Part shown: piece by piece, positions 11,001 through 21,664 of the stretch
Layout: each line of letters opens with the position of its first letter
Position numbering within the stretch: the first letter of the stretch is position 1
Assembly: GCA_019722365.1 (NCBI GenBank)
Contig: JADFUC010002315.1
Coordinates: 1 to 64,000 of the forward strand
From: Lithospermum erythrorhizon
Lineage: Eukaryota; Streptophyta; Magnoliopsida; Boraginales; Boraginaceae
Length of the DNA: 64,000 nucleotides
Direction of reading: 5' to 3'
Position numbers and translations under genes: made by a program
The notes under the pieces: generated by a model
Databases searched by the model: none
The model's input: only the letters and a program-made list of their open reading frames with translations
What the model was told of the DNA's origin: nothing

Positions 11001-12532
11001 CACAATAACATAAGTCGGGGAATTCAAGTTATTACTTACCTCAAGCAAATCTTCAACGCCACCAAAATATCACAACATGAATCAAATCACAATTATCTCA
11101 TAATATAAATCATCATCTCAATTATCTCATAATATAAATCATAATCACTCAATACACATGTCAAAATAGTTCCATGACAAAACACAGGAAAAATATAGAA
11201 CATAATATATACGAAGGGGTTCCCATCACAGATTTGTACTCACCTTGCTCTAATAAGAAACGGCCCGCTTAATCGATCCAAGCGCTTTTCCCCACATTCG
11301 GCCTAATCAAAAACACCCTAAATTACAATTACTACCGCAACAATTTTAATCCTTATCTTAATTAAATTCCCGACTTTCATCCCATTTAGTTACAAATTGA
11401 TAACTTAAGTACGACATTAAATATGTTTCAATGACCATTAAAATGACGAATTTCAACTATCCCGACTAAATCCCATAATCGGTCAACACCTTAACCAAAA
11501 TACTAACATTTTCAACCAATTTCATTAATCCAATATATCAACTTTTCCAATCAATCAACCCCATTTCTAAGAACCTCAAATCCCGAAGTTCGCTTACTAC
11601 TCAAAAATATAATAAAACTAATTTAACATATATTCCTCCAATAACTTATAAATCATAATTTCACCTCAAAACAATCACAATAAAGGTCCAATAACATATT
11701 TATACTCTCAACAACTTTTTAGAAAAAGTCAACCCAAAATCACTCGAAAGTCAACTCCACTATAACAACACTTTCTACCCCAAATATCGATCATTATCAA
11801 CTCTTAGATTATAATCTAAGCCTAAACAATAATTATATTCGATAATATCTCACAAAAATCGAAGTCAACCCAAAATCCCAAAAAGTCAACGGCCCTAAAA
11901 ACGTCCGAAATTCCACATTTAACACGATATATCAACTCAAGAATAACTAATTTAGAACCCAATCAATTGAGCAATAAAATTTAAATTACAAAAAGTCAAC
12001 TCGAGACTCTACCAAGACCAAGATCGCACTCTTTTACCTTTGAAACGACGAGGATGATTTGGTGAGAAACTCTCCTTAAATTTAAGGTCCAAAGCTACGA
12101 TATGGAAGAAAAACCGAAGAAAGAAAATCATGTAAGTGTAGCTTCCACGGCCCCGTAAGTAGCAAGCAGGACTTCGGCCCCTTCTTGTTTTTGTTTCAGC
12201 TGGGTATTGGGTTACGGGCTTAAATGGTTGGCTTGTTAATTCGCGCTGAAACCCGATCGCTTAATTTCAATCGATACTTCGCCTTAACTTATTTCGCAAT
12301 CAACTTTCAAACATTAACATTTATACACAAATTATATTACCATCCAAAATAATATCATTCCATCGGGATTAAAACTTTAAAATTCTCAAAACCGAAATAA
12401 TATACTACCAACCTAGACGACTGTCAGATTTTCAATTATTCAACTTTTGAAATTTTTTATTTTCCCTAAATACTCCACCGAAAGCAACCGGTATACTATT
12501 ACAGTAATATTAGTACGGAACGGGTTATTACA

Positions 12533-14675
12533 ATCTACCCACCTTATAAAAAATGCCTCGCCTCGTAATTTACTCGTAACCCACCGTTAGATAATCTCAA
12601 CGCACCTTTCGACACGCCCTTATCAACTAATATCATGACACCTTGTCACCCACTCAAATTCTCCCAGTATAGTATCTGCTCTCGTATTCGAGCAATATCT
12701 TATGTCAAATGACACTAAGGTGCCGAATTCTCTTACACCATAATACAACATTCAACCGACCTATTTTCTGTTCAAGCTTATCATCTTATCTTCTCCGTAA
12801 TATATAATTGCTTTGTTTGTTATTATCATTATCAATCTTAAGATTATAAACAATTCCCCGAAGCCGCTTCCAAAATACCACCTAACATTAAATTCATATC
12901 ACCGATATCGACATCGGCTCCACTCACCATTTGTGTCACCATAATACTCCAAGACAACGATTAAGTTCATTCATGAAAACAAATTCCCTTATCAACTCAA
13001 CTCTCACTAAATTACGTGTTACTCTATCGTTGTACATTCGAATGCAGAATTACCTGGGTTTCCTGGAAGATACGACAATGTGTAACTCACCACCGAATTT
13101 TCTATCACACGTTTGTTAACAATTTCACCTTGAATCCACAACTAACATTAACTTGTTGATTTATGTCCCTATGACTTTTATACCTCACGAAATCGTATGG
13201 TGTATTCAACATACAAATTTTGCGTAACACTTCACACCCTAATTTAATCTTATCGGACTATTCGCCAATCCTCTCATAATACCCCAATCGTAACCTTTAA
13301 TAAACTTCTATTCAACTCCTTCAACCACAATCAACATTATCCATTCCTAAGCTCCCACAAGGTTTATAGCTCCATAAGTCCTCTCTGTTTAATTCTTCAC
13401 TATTATAAGTCCATTTATCCACTACGAGCTCATTATTCAGCAGCATGTATTCTCTTCCCGTACTACTAAATGCCTTATCAACTCATCACCTAAATATTCC
13501 ACCTCAACCCAAATCACAATCTCTTTATCATTCACCGAGATCAACTTCCATTTTCATCTTATTACCACGCTGACTTACTCATTCTCTATCCTTTTCACGT
13601 CCATAATCCACAACAGACAACGCAGTATTATTTATCCCCAATTACTCCAAGTATACAAGAGAAATTCTTAATTGTTTTAAAGATCAACATCTTACACCAC
13701 GATCAATTGCTAATCCCATGAGTACATGTCACCAAAATCCTCCTCCACTAACCTTTTAATACCCTTAAGTTCACACAATTGCTCCATCTTATCAACAACT
13801 TCAAATTCAACACCAGTGAATTCCTTTCAATAACTTCCGATATAAATCTGTCTCTCCCGTAAATCCTCAAACATATTCATCCATATCCCATCTCCAAAGG
13901 TTTCAACTCTGTGAGTTTACATCCTCAAGAATAACCATTACTATTACAAAAGATCAACTCCACCTCAACCAATCGACTCTCACGTAAATATTATTAACGA
14001 ATGAACCCAAAACTCTTTCTCTTATTCACCGATTTATATATCCACAATTCTAACTTACTTACCATTTCTCGATCAACCCTATCAGTCCAATATTTCCTTA
14101 TAATCACACCCTTATTCAACCGGTATCCTTACCTATAAACCCATTGATATTCTTTTACACCTACCTCGGTATATCATATATTAATTATCACACCATCCTT
14201 AATTACCTTCCGCCTATAAGATCTTAATTATCACTCTACCACCCCATCAACTATTAAGACATTCCCCAAAATATAAGGTAATTTACCCACATTCATATTG
14301 CTCCCGATATCATACATCATATATATATAACAACCCCATCGCTGCCGATCTCCATATATTATACCCGGTTACCCATCTCAACATACGCATAAAGCTCAAC
14401 GTATCGCTATTAACATAATCGCTTCACACATCTCATAATATAATACATCTCAATCAAGTAACACCACAAGAACACAAAATTCAAGGTAGTCTCAGAAGAC
14501 CAGACGCGAAGTCAACGAAATCAAGGCCCTCAACAAATAATCAACGGATTCTAAAAAGAAATAAACTCAAACCGAGAACGACTCACACAAATAACACACT
14601 TACAACCCGAAACCTAGGCAGCAATATTAAACCACGCACACCAAGAAAACATAAACCTAGGCTCGATACCAAAAT
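12533..14675 (-). other. Internal region of long-LTR element, non-coding
   Basis: 2.14 kb between the two LTRs. No frame on either strand gives retrotransposon motifs. The longest plus frame (12,931-13,119, 62 codons) has no recognisable domain. Base composition is AT-rich and G-poor on the plus strand. It may be degraded beyond recognition or genuinely non-coding, as in LARDs. Confidence 0.55.
14655..14671 (-). other. Primer binding site (initiator tRNA-Met type)
   Basis: On the minus strand it reads TGGTATCGAGCCTAGGTT, close to TGGTATCAGAGC, the complement of the 3' end of plant initiator tRNA-Met. It is separated from the 5' LTR end by a few bases (ATTT). It gives the orientation of the element. 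Confidence 0.8.
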
Positions 14676-17600
14676 TGTAACGTGACTCGCCCCAAAGGGC
14701 CCCCATTAGATTTGGGACCGGCCATCAACCTCAATAAACAGCCACAAACGACGGACAACGATTAAAAAAATGCCTTCATTTAACGTGATAATAAATAATA
14801 CAATCCTGGCCCATCGAATGAATCAACCAACACCACAACTACTAAAAAATAATAATATAAATACAACATCAAACAATTTATTTTACATCAATAACTATTA
14901 TGTACAACGAAACTCCAAAGAATATAACGCATTTGATTGTTAAGATCTTCAAGCCACCGCCACCTTCGCTGGTACACGCCTACTGCCAACACATCTCAAG
15001 CCATCCCGCAACAACCTAGCATCAAACGCCCGCCCATGTGGAGTCAACTAAAAGTCAGTGAAAACAATATCACAAAAGTTAACCTAACAATCATATAGTC
15101 AATTATAAGTCACGACCTACCTATTTAAAGACTATATACTGTGAGCTATATTTTATGTAAGCTACTCACCACAATATAAATTTTTTCCTTAATGGCTTTC
15201 CATCTAACAATCGATAACCCACATCACGTCAACTACTTACCACAAGACTTAAATCACAAGAGTTATCTCTCTATTGGTTATCTTTCTGAAGTATAGCTAA
15301 TTCCCGATATAATATACCACTCAAACATACCACAACTCAAACATATATCTCAACATCTCATAACTCAAGCATACACAACTCAACCACTTATCTTTAGTTC
15401 ACCTTAAAGTGTTACCCCCAATTGTAGTCATACCTCCTATGACATCTAAATGTTTATTATCAAACCTCCAAATCAGACATTTTATTAATACAACCGGAAG
15501 CGACGAGCATCTTAACTCAAGATAACTATACGGGATTAGATCATAACTTATATACTAACACGTTAACTAATTTTTTCCACCGTATATAAAATATCATCAA
15601 CATCATCTATGATTAGCATGAATGCTGGTTTATAATTTTATATATCTAATGCCCTTCATTCAAAAAGTTAACTTAACCAATAACCAACTCAACTTTTCAT
15701 CCTTAAAGGATACATAACGATTATTACCAACCTAGATCCACAAGAAAAATCGATCATATTATCAATAATCAACCGAAACCTAATTCTACATAATTTCATC
15801 AAGGCAACATCTAGTATAATCAAAGACACGCTTCATAACCAATAAACAAGTCAATATAAAACGTATCATACAACACCATAGAAAATTTAAACAACATGTC
15901 AAATATGAATAAACAGATCATACAACACCATAGAAAATTTAAACAACTTGTCAAATATGAATAATACATATATATCTATCCCGCACTACTCCAATGTGTC
16001 ATACAACAAGATTCCAAGGAAGAAGTCTTAGGGCATAACATGTCAAGATATAATAAGGTCTCGAGCAAGTGCACGCACAAACACCCGTAACGAAATCATA
16101 AAGACTCAACAACGATTATAACTCTAGTCATCACCTTCTATCTCATATCTCCACAAATATTCTCCAATTATCTAATTTAGAAAGCATATACTCAACTGCC
16201 TACCCTAGAATAGATAAATCGCTAATAACCATCGCATCTTATACCGTAAAGACAACATCAACAACGCCTATGACAATAGATCTCCCACCGCAGTGAGACC
16301 GGGGCAAGAGGTGCCAACATCAATAATACACATAGCAAAGCCGACAATATCTCCCACCGCACATATAACAAGAGTGGGCGTCAACATCAACACGACACAA
16401 GAAAGTCACAATAGATCTCCCACCGCATATACCGAAATGTAGCGGCCACCGCTGCCTCATATCCTCTCGCAAGGAAGCGAGTCACCTAACCCCTAATCAT
16501 CCCAACATGTGGTCAAATTCGATACTCAACCAACACCTCTAGTAACCACTACTCTACTCCCAAACAAAGTTAAAGTCACGCCTAAAACATTCACAATCAT
16601 AAATCAATCACAACCGGCCGACAACGCCCACATAAATAGATAAGCGTCGACAAGGCCACGTAAATGCCAACAAGGCCATTGGGGCGTCATTGTAGATACA
16701 TCAGCCGCCGACAGCGCCACGTAGATCATATAAATGCCGACAAGGCCACGTAACACAATAACATAAGTTGGAAATTCAAGTTATTACTTACCTCAAGCAA
16801 ATCTTCAATCTTCACCACAATATCACAACATGAATCAAATCATAACTATCTCAATAATATGAATCATAATCACAATTATCTCATAATATAAATCATAATC
16901 ACCAATACAATATGTCAAAATAGTTTTAAGGACAAAAACACAAAGTAAAATATGTAACATAATATGCTAATGGGCACCCCATCAGCAGATTTCAGACCAC
17001 CTCGTTCGTAATAAGAAACGCCCCGTCTAATCGATCCAACCTTCTTTCCCACATTCCGCTGCCTAATCAAACACCAAAATTACTATTACTACTCGCAACA
17101 ATTTTAATCCTTATCTTAATTAAATTTCCTCGACTTTCAACCCATTTTAGTTACAAATTTGATAACTTAAGTACGACACAATATGTTTCAATGACCATTA
17201 AAATAACGACTTCAACTAACCCGACTAAATCCCATAATCTGGCCTAACACCTTTTAACCAAAAATACTAACATTTTCAACCAATTTCACTAATCCAAATT
17301 ATCAACTTTTCCAACTAATCAACCCCATTTAACAACCTCAAATCAATAATTTAAGTACTACTCAAAATCTAATAAAACTAATTTTAATATATATTCCTCC
17401 AATAACTTATACATCATAATTTCACCTCAAAACAATCACAATAAAGGTCCAATAACATATTTATACTCTCAACAACTTTTTAGAAAAGTCAACCCAAAAT
17501 CACTCGAAAGTCAACTCAACTATAACAACACTTTCTACCCAAAATATCGATCATTATCAACTCTTAGATTATAATCTAAGCCTAAACAATAATTATATTC

Positions 17601-18300
17601 AATAATATCTCATAAAAATTAAGTCAACCCAAAATCCCAAAAAGTTACCGGCCTTAAAATGTCCGAAATTCCACATTTAACACGATATATCAACTCAAGA
17701 ATAACTAATTTAGAACCCAAGAATCAATCAGCAATAAATTCAAATTACAAAAAGTCAAAGTCAACTCCTGGGAGACTTCACAAAATATCCAACAAGATCG
17801 CACCTTTTACCTTGAAACCATTTCCAGGATGATGAGGAGAAACTCTCCTTTAAATTTAAGGTCCAAAGCTCATTAAAAATCTAAGAAAGAAAAATCAAGT
17901 GGGGCAGCCTTTCCATCGCCCCAGAAAGAAGTAGGACTTCGGTCCTCTCTTGTTTTTGTTTTCGGGGCCGTTGTTCAAGTTACGGGCTTAAATGGTTGGC
18001 CTCAAGAATTGTGTGCGAAACCCGATCGTTTAATTCAATCGATACTTCTCGTTTTAACTTATTTTGACAATCAACTTTCAAACATTAACATTTATACTCA
18101 AAATTATATTAACAATTAAAATAATATCATTCCATTCGATTAAAAACTTTAAAATTCTCAAAACCCGAAATATAATACCAACCCGAATCGATTGTTGTAT
18201 TTTCAATTATTCAACTTCGAAATTTTGATTTCTCCTAAATACTCCACCGAGCAACTAGTATAATTATTACAAAGAATATTAGTACGAACGGGTTATTACA
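14676..18300 (-). mobile_element. 5' LTR of long-LTR element (family 3)
   Basis: 3.6 kb. It begins with TGTAACGTGACTCGCC on the plus strand and ends GTACGAACGGGTTATTACA. It is the partner of 8,824-12,532 in the same order. The tandem repeat units at 16,240-16,450 and 16,615-16,755 are more diverged than in the left copy. A local duplication of about 60 bp appears at 15,858-15,960 (CATACAACACCATAGAAAAT occurs twice). Confidence 0.8.
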
Positions 18301-18335
18301 ATTTAGATCTTTTTTCTTGCTAAACATCTATTAGT

Positions 18336-18450
18336 TCAAGCGATCATGTCATTAGCAATGCACCTGATCCCATCGTAATTCAAGTTAAGCTTTCAAGCTG
18401 GCGAGAGTAGTAATTAGGATGGGTGACCAATCGAGTCCTCTGTTGTACCC
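18336..18450 (+). rRNA. Degenerate 5S rRNA copy 8
   Basis: Keeps GCGAGAGTAGTA and an intact C box segment AGGATGGGTGACC, the only copy to do so. The 5' end (AGCGATCATGTCATTAGCAA) and A box are altered. Confidence 0.8.
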
Positions 18451-18691
18451 ATTTTTACGCTATCTTGTATTCTCTAATCTTTCTTCATTCAAGTTCACAG
18501 ATTCTTTATTTGACTTTTTTCCCCGGTCGATATCATGATGATATCTATTTAGTTTTTAAAAATATATTAATTTTGTAATTATATTTTATTATTATTATTA
18601 TTAAAATGATTCAATTCAATTCGATTTAAATCTATTTTCTTGTCAATTTTATCGACACCTACCGATATGCGCAACAACATCCATTAGTCTT

Positions 18692-18801
18692 CGTGCGATC
18701 AAACGAGCACTAAGCGCAATCGGATCCCATCGCAACTCCGGTTAAGAGGCGGCGAGTAGTACTAGAATGAGTGACCAACGGAAGTCCTCTTGTTGCACCC
18801 A
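18692..18801 (+). rRNA. Degenerate 5S rRNA copy 9
   Basis: GTGCGATCAAACGAGCACTAA start, CGGATCCCATCGCAACTCCG, GAGTAGTACTAGAATGAGTG, and a GGAAGTCCTCTTGTTGCACC end. The A box is shortened by about 7 bp. Confidence 0.8.
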
Positions 18802-19045
18802 TTTTTAAGACATTTTTTCTTAATTCATTCATGTTCACCGTGATATTTTATTTGCCTTTTTTTCCGGCCGACTTTTGCGATTTATATTTCTCCATGTAGT
18901 TTTTAAAAATATATTACTCTTGTACTATATTTTATTATTATTAGTATTAAAATAACTAATTTAATTCGATTTAGATCTAGCTTCTTGTCCATTTTTCTCT
19001 CTGATTTGGTATATTGGATATATTCAACAAACATTCATTAGTCTT

Positions 19046-19158
19046 CGACGCGATCATGCTCAAAGACTAATGCACCGAATCCCATCACAACCCGGTTAAG
19101 CTTCGCTAGCGGTAGTAGTACTGGGGATGTGCACCCCTCGAAACCGTGGCTGCATCCT
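19046..19158 (+). rRNA. Degenerate 5S rRNA copy 10
   Basis: CGCGATCATGCTCAAAGACT start, AATGCACCGAATCCCATC, CCGGTTAAGC and GGTAGTAGTACTGGGGATG. The 3' third is diverged. Confidence 0.75.
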
Positions 19159-19395
19159 TTTTGCGCTATCCTTTATTCTCCTCGAATCTTTCATTCATGT
19201 TCCTCGTATTCATTATTTTTGTTTCTTTTCCGCCCACTTCGTGGATGATATCTATTTTAGTTTTTATATTATATATTAATTTTGACTACATTTTATTATT
19301 ATTATTAAAATAATCATCTATTTTATTTTAGATCTATTTTTCTTGTCAAGTTTTCTCGATTTGTATATTCGATAAGTACCAAACATCCATTAGTC

Positions 19396-19512
19396 TGCAG
19401 CGACATATCAAGACCACGCATTCCGATCCCATCAAGATCTAAAGTTGCCGCTGGGCGGTAGTACTAGGACGGGGCGACTCTCTGTGAAGTCCTCTCTCTT
19501 TGCTTTCACCCC
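19396..19512 (+). rRNA. Degenerate 5S rRNA copy 11
   Basis: GCAGCGACATATCAAGACCA start. The ATCCCATCAAGATCTAAAGT segment is altered. GGTAGTACTAGGACGGGGCG and GTGAAGTCCTC follow in order. Confidence 0.75.
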
Positions 19513-19744
19513 TTTTACGTCATCTTTTATTCTCGAATCTTCATTCATGTTCACCGTATTCTTTATTTGTCTTTTTTTCCCGTCGACTTTGTGATGATAT
19601 CTATTTAGTTTTTAAAATATATTAATTTTGTACTATATTTTATTATTATTATTATTATTACAATTACTAATTCAATTCGATGATCTATTTTCTTGTCAAT
19701 TTTCTAGATTTCGATATTGATATGTGCAACAAACATCCATTGGG

Positions 19745-19860
19745 CCTGGCGCGATCATACCGCCATTCAATGCAATCGATCCCATCGTAACCCTGCTGCT
19801 GCAGCCAGCTTGCAGTAGTACTAGGACGGCGAACCCTGAAAGCCCCCTCTCATACACCCA
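19745..19860 (+). rRNA. Degenerate 5S rRNA copy 12
   Basis: GCGCGATCATACCGCCATTC start, CAATCGATCCCATCGTAA, and AGTAGTACTAGGACGG. The A box region is replaced by a CTGCTGCTGCAG run. Confidence 0.75.
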
Positions 19861-20105
19861 CTTTTACGCCATCTTTTATTCTCTAATCTTCATTCAAAGT
19901 CTTCACCGTGACTTTTATTTTGTCTTTTTTATCATCGACTTTGATGATATCTATTTAGTTTTTAAAAAAATATATTACTTTGTACTATATTTTTATTATT
20001 ATTGTTAAAATAACTTATTTAATTAGATTTCTTAGATTTCTATTTCTTTCTTGCCACTTTTCGATTTGGATATTGGATATGTGCAACAAACATCCATTAG
20101 TCTTA

Positions 20106-20216
20106 GGGTGCGATCATACCAGCACTAATGCACCGGATCCCATCAGAACTCCGGTTAAGCGGCGGCGAGAGTAGAACTACGCCGGGTTACCTCAGCTGCC
20201 TCCCGCGCTGCACCCC
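20106..20216 (+). rRNA. 5S rRNA copy 13, best 5' half
   Basis: The first ~55 bases match the plant 5S consensus almost perfectly (GGGTGCGATCATACCAGCAC then TAATGCACCGGATCCCATCA). The A box has lost several bases, the C box reads CGCCGGGTTACC instead of AGGATGGGTGACC, and the end reads GCTGCACCCCTTTT. The transcript would probably not be made, because the intragenic promoter is damaged. Confidence 0.85.
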
Positions 20217-20276
20217 TTTTACGCCAGCTTTTATTCTCCAATCTTTTCATTCATGTTCATCGTATTCATTATTTCT

Positions 20277-20702
20277 TGTATTCTCTATAAATAATGATGG
20301 GTTACCCCTCGAGGCGACCTTTTGTATTCTCTATAAATACCCCTTTCATTTATTTGTTTGAAGGCAATGCCTTTGTTTTCACATAAATATTTTAGTCTAA
20401 TATTCTCTCGATAAATTCTAGTTTTATCATCGGAGTAACTGCTGACGACTTTTGGTCGCCTATGTACCGAACACATCGGCATTCCTCGACATCTTGGAAT
20501 CAAGCTATCTAACAAACCACACAAGACTGGGGCTCAGTGCATTGAAATGTGTCGAGGACGCCGACCATACCCTAATCTCTCCAATTCTTCCAAAAGATCA
20601 ATCGGGAGCCCTCACCAACAAGTTTAACCAAGTGGAAACAGACAAGAAAGAGGCCACTCTCGCCTCTAATTCAAGTAGGGCTCTCCAAAATCAAGCACAT
20701 CA
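20277..20702 (+). mobile_element. 5' LTR of Retand-like element
   Basis: About 426 bp, ending GCACATCA just before the PBS. It aligns with 38,500-38,998: GTATTCTCTAT is followed by a TTTTCACATA/CTTTACACATA block, then GATAAATTCTA, then a TTTATCATC segment, then CTGACGACTT, then TCTAACAAACC, then ACTGGGA/ACTGGGG, then CCATACCC, then CCAATCCTTCC. The start is set where 5S spacer text stops. It is probably missing some of U3. Confidence 0.7.
20285..20339 (+). promoter_or_regulatory. Duplicated TATA box in LTR
   Basis: GTATTCTCTATAAATA occurs twice, with the TATA cores at 20,285-20,293 and 20,331-20,339, about 45 bp apart. CTATAAATAC is a strong plant TATA box and would set the R region start. 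The 3' LTR has a damaged single version (GTATTCTCTATGGCA near 38,570). The oppositely oriented element has CTATAAATAC on the minus strand at 48,471-48,480. Confidence 0.6.
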
Positions 20703-20704
20703 AT

Positions 20705-20722
20705 TGGCACCGCCTGTGGGGG
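20705..20722 (+). other. Primer binding site
   Basis: TGGCACCGCCTGTGGGGG immediately follows the 5' LTR. It matches the TGGCGCCGTCTGTGGGGA-type PBS used by many Tat-lineage elements, with two or three transitions. It supports both the LTR boundary and the lineage. Confidence 0.75.
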
Positions 20723-20829
20723 ATCCTTAATCCCTTCTCACACTGCACTACTAATCCTGTTCACGGCGACATTCCCGCGCGACACCGCTGCGACACCAAG
20801 AAATCAAAGGTCTTTATTAACCATCGCCG

Positions 20830-21664
20830 CCTCCGATGATGTTGTTCGACGACGACCCAGCAGCAGTGCTCCTCGGCTAAAATTGCCGACACGCAAATTC
20901 CGACTACTCAATAACGAGAGATAGAACTTATTATCCCAGAATGGTTTAACCCTCGACAAGCATTCTCGAAAGTGTCCCCTTATTGTGAAAACCGACGAGG
21001 CGACAGAAAAACCGATCGAGTTATGAAGGTCCGCTTCTCAAAGAGCACTTTACGCTGGCCGTGGACGAGCTTAGTTGTTTGCATCCGCCGGTGGCTCCTC
21101 GCCCAGACGTGATGTCGGGGGCCAGTAATGCCGAGTTACAAAACAGTGGATGAAATCTGCATACCTTCAAAGGCATCACCCCGGCCGAGGAACAAGGAAG
21201 ACAAGCATTCGCCGCCATTTTCTAGTCGACGAGGAACGCCGCTTACGCCAGTGGATTCGTAACGCCTAAATTCAAACTTTCAAAGGAATTTGGAGCACTG
21301 AAAGTAATCACAAATCTTTTTATTCCTAACTATCTTTTGAGCAGTTAATGATAAGTATGCCCAGGGCATTCCTAAGCAAAAGTTGTTCGACAAAGCTTTG
21401 AAGTGGTTCTACAAGCTGCCATCTGATTCCCCCATCGACCGGCTGCAAGATATAAGAGATCCGCTCATGGACAAGTTTTGGGCTTCCATGTTTCCGATTA
21501 GGATGAGAACCCTCATGGAAATACAACAAAACCGGGAGACAGAAAGCTTTCGCCACCACATTCAAGAAAGGCGATCAATATCCCGATTTCAACCAAAAAG
21601 CTGACAACGATCTCGTTTTCACTTGACAAGATAATACCCCTCTCAACGAAATGTGGTTGAACCT
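20830..21664 (+). pseudogene. Retand-like gag, N-terminal part
   Basis: Plus-strand gag capsid coding, broken into frames. The best stretch (21,383-21,604) reads 'ALKWFYKLPSDSPIDRLQDI' then 'RDPLMDKFW', then 'TLMEIQQ' and 'ESFRHHIQE'. This matches the plant retrotransposon gag motif pattern 'A x x W F x x L P x x S I ... F ... L x x x Q ... E S L R x Y'. The protein would form the virus-like particle and package RNA. It is interrupted by a solo LTR at 21,665 and continues near 24,230. Stops before 21,383 show earlier decay. Confidence 0.75.

Larger units (their letters stand above)
8824..12532 (-). mobile_element. 3' LTR of long-LTR element (family 3)
   Basis: About 3.7 kb. It ends on the right with GGAACGGGTTATTACA, the reverse complement of the TGTAATAACCCGTTCC terminus. 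It is homologous along its length to 14,676-18,300; for example, AATATCATCAACATCATC near 9,824 recurs near 15,587, and AAAGTCAACCCAAAATCACT near 11,726 recurs near 17,486. It has many short indels relative to its partner, suggesting an old insertion. A 59-68-bp tandem repeat lies at 10,393-10,683 and a second short repeat at 10,880-11,000. This strand is strikingly poor in G. Confidence 0.8.
8824..18300 (-). mobile_element. Long-LTR element in 5S spacer, LARD-like
   Basis: Two direct copies of a 3.6-3.7 kb LTR (8,824-12,532 and 14,676-18,300) enclose 2.14 kb. Orientation is minus. A PBS complementary to initiator tRNA-Met lies beside the right LTR (14,655-14,671), and a polypurine tract lies beside the left LTR (12,533-12,549, reading AAGGTGGGTAGA on the minus strand). 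The interior shows no gag or pol motif in any frame. The flanks are the two halves of one 5S spacer word (TTTAATTCGA and ATTTAGATCT), so the insertion site is exact to a few bases. It looks like a non-autonomous large retrotransposon derivative mobilised by Tekay-type machinery. Confidence 0.75.
18301..20276 (+). repeat. 5S rDNA tandem array, block 2
   Basis: Continuation of the array split at 8,823. Six gene copies follow at starts 18,336, 18,692, 19,046, 19,396, 19,745 and 20,106, with spacings of 356, 354, 350, 349 and 361 bp. Spacer text matches block 1. The block ends in the spacer at TTCATTCATGTTCATCGTAT, just before the LTR at 20,277. Confidence 0.9.
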
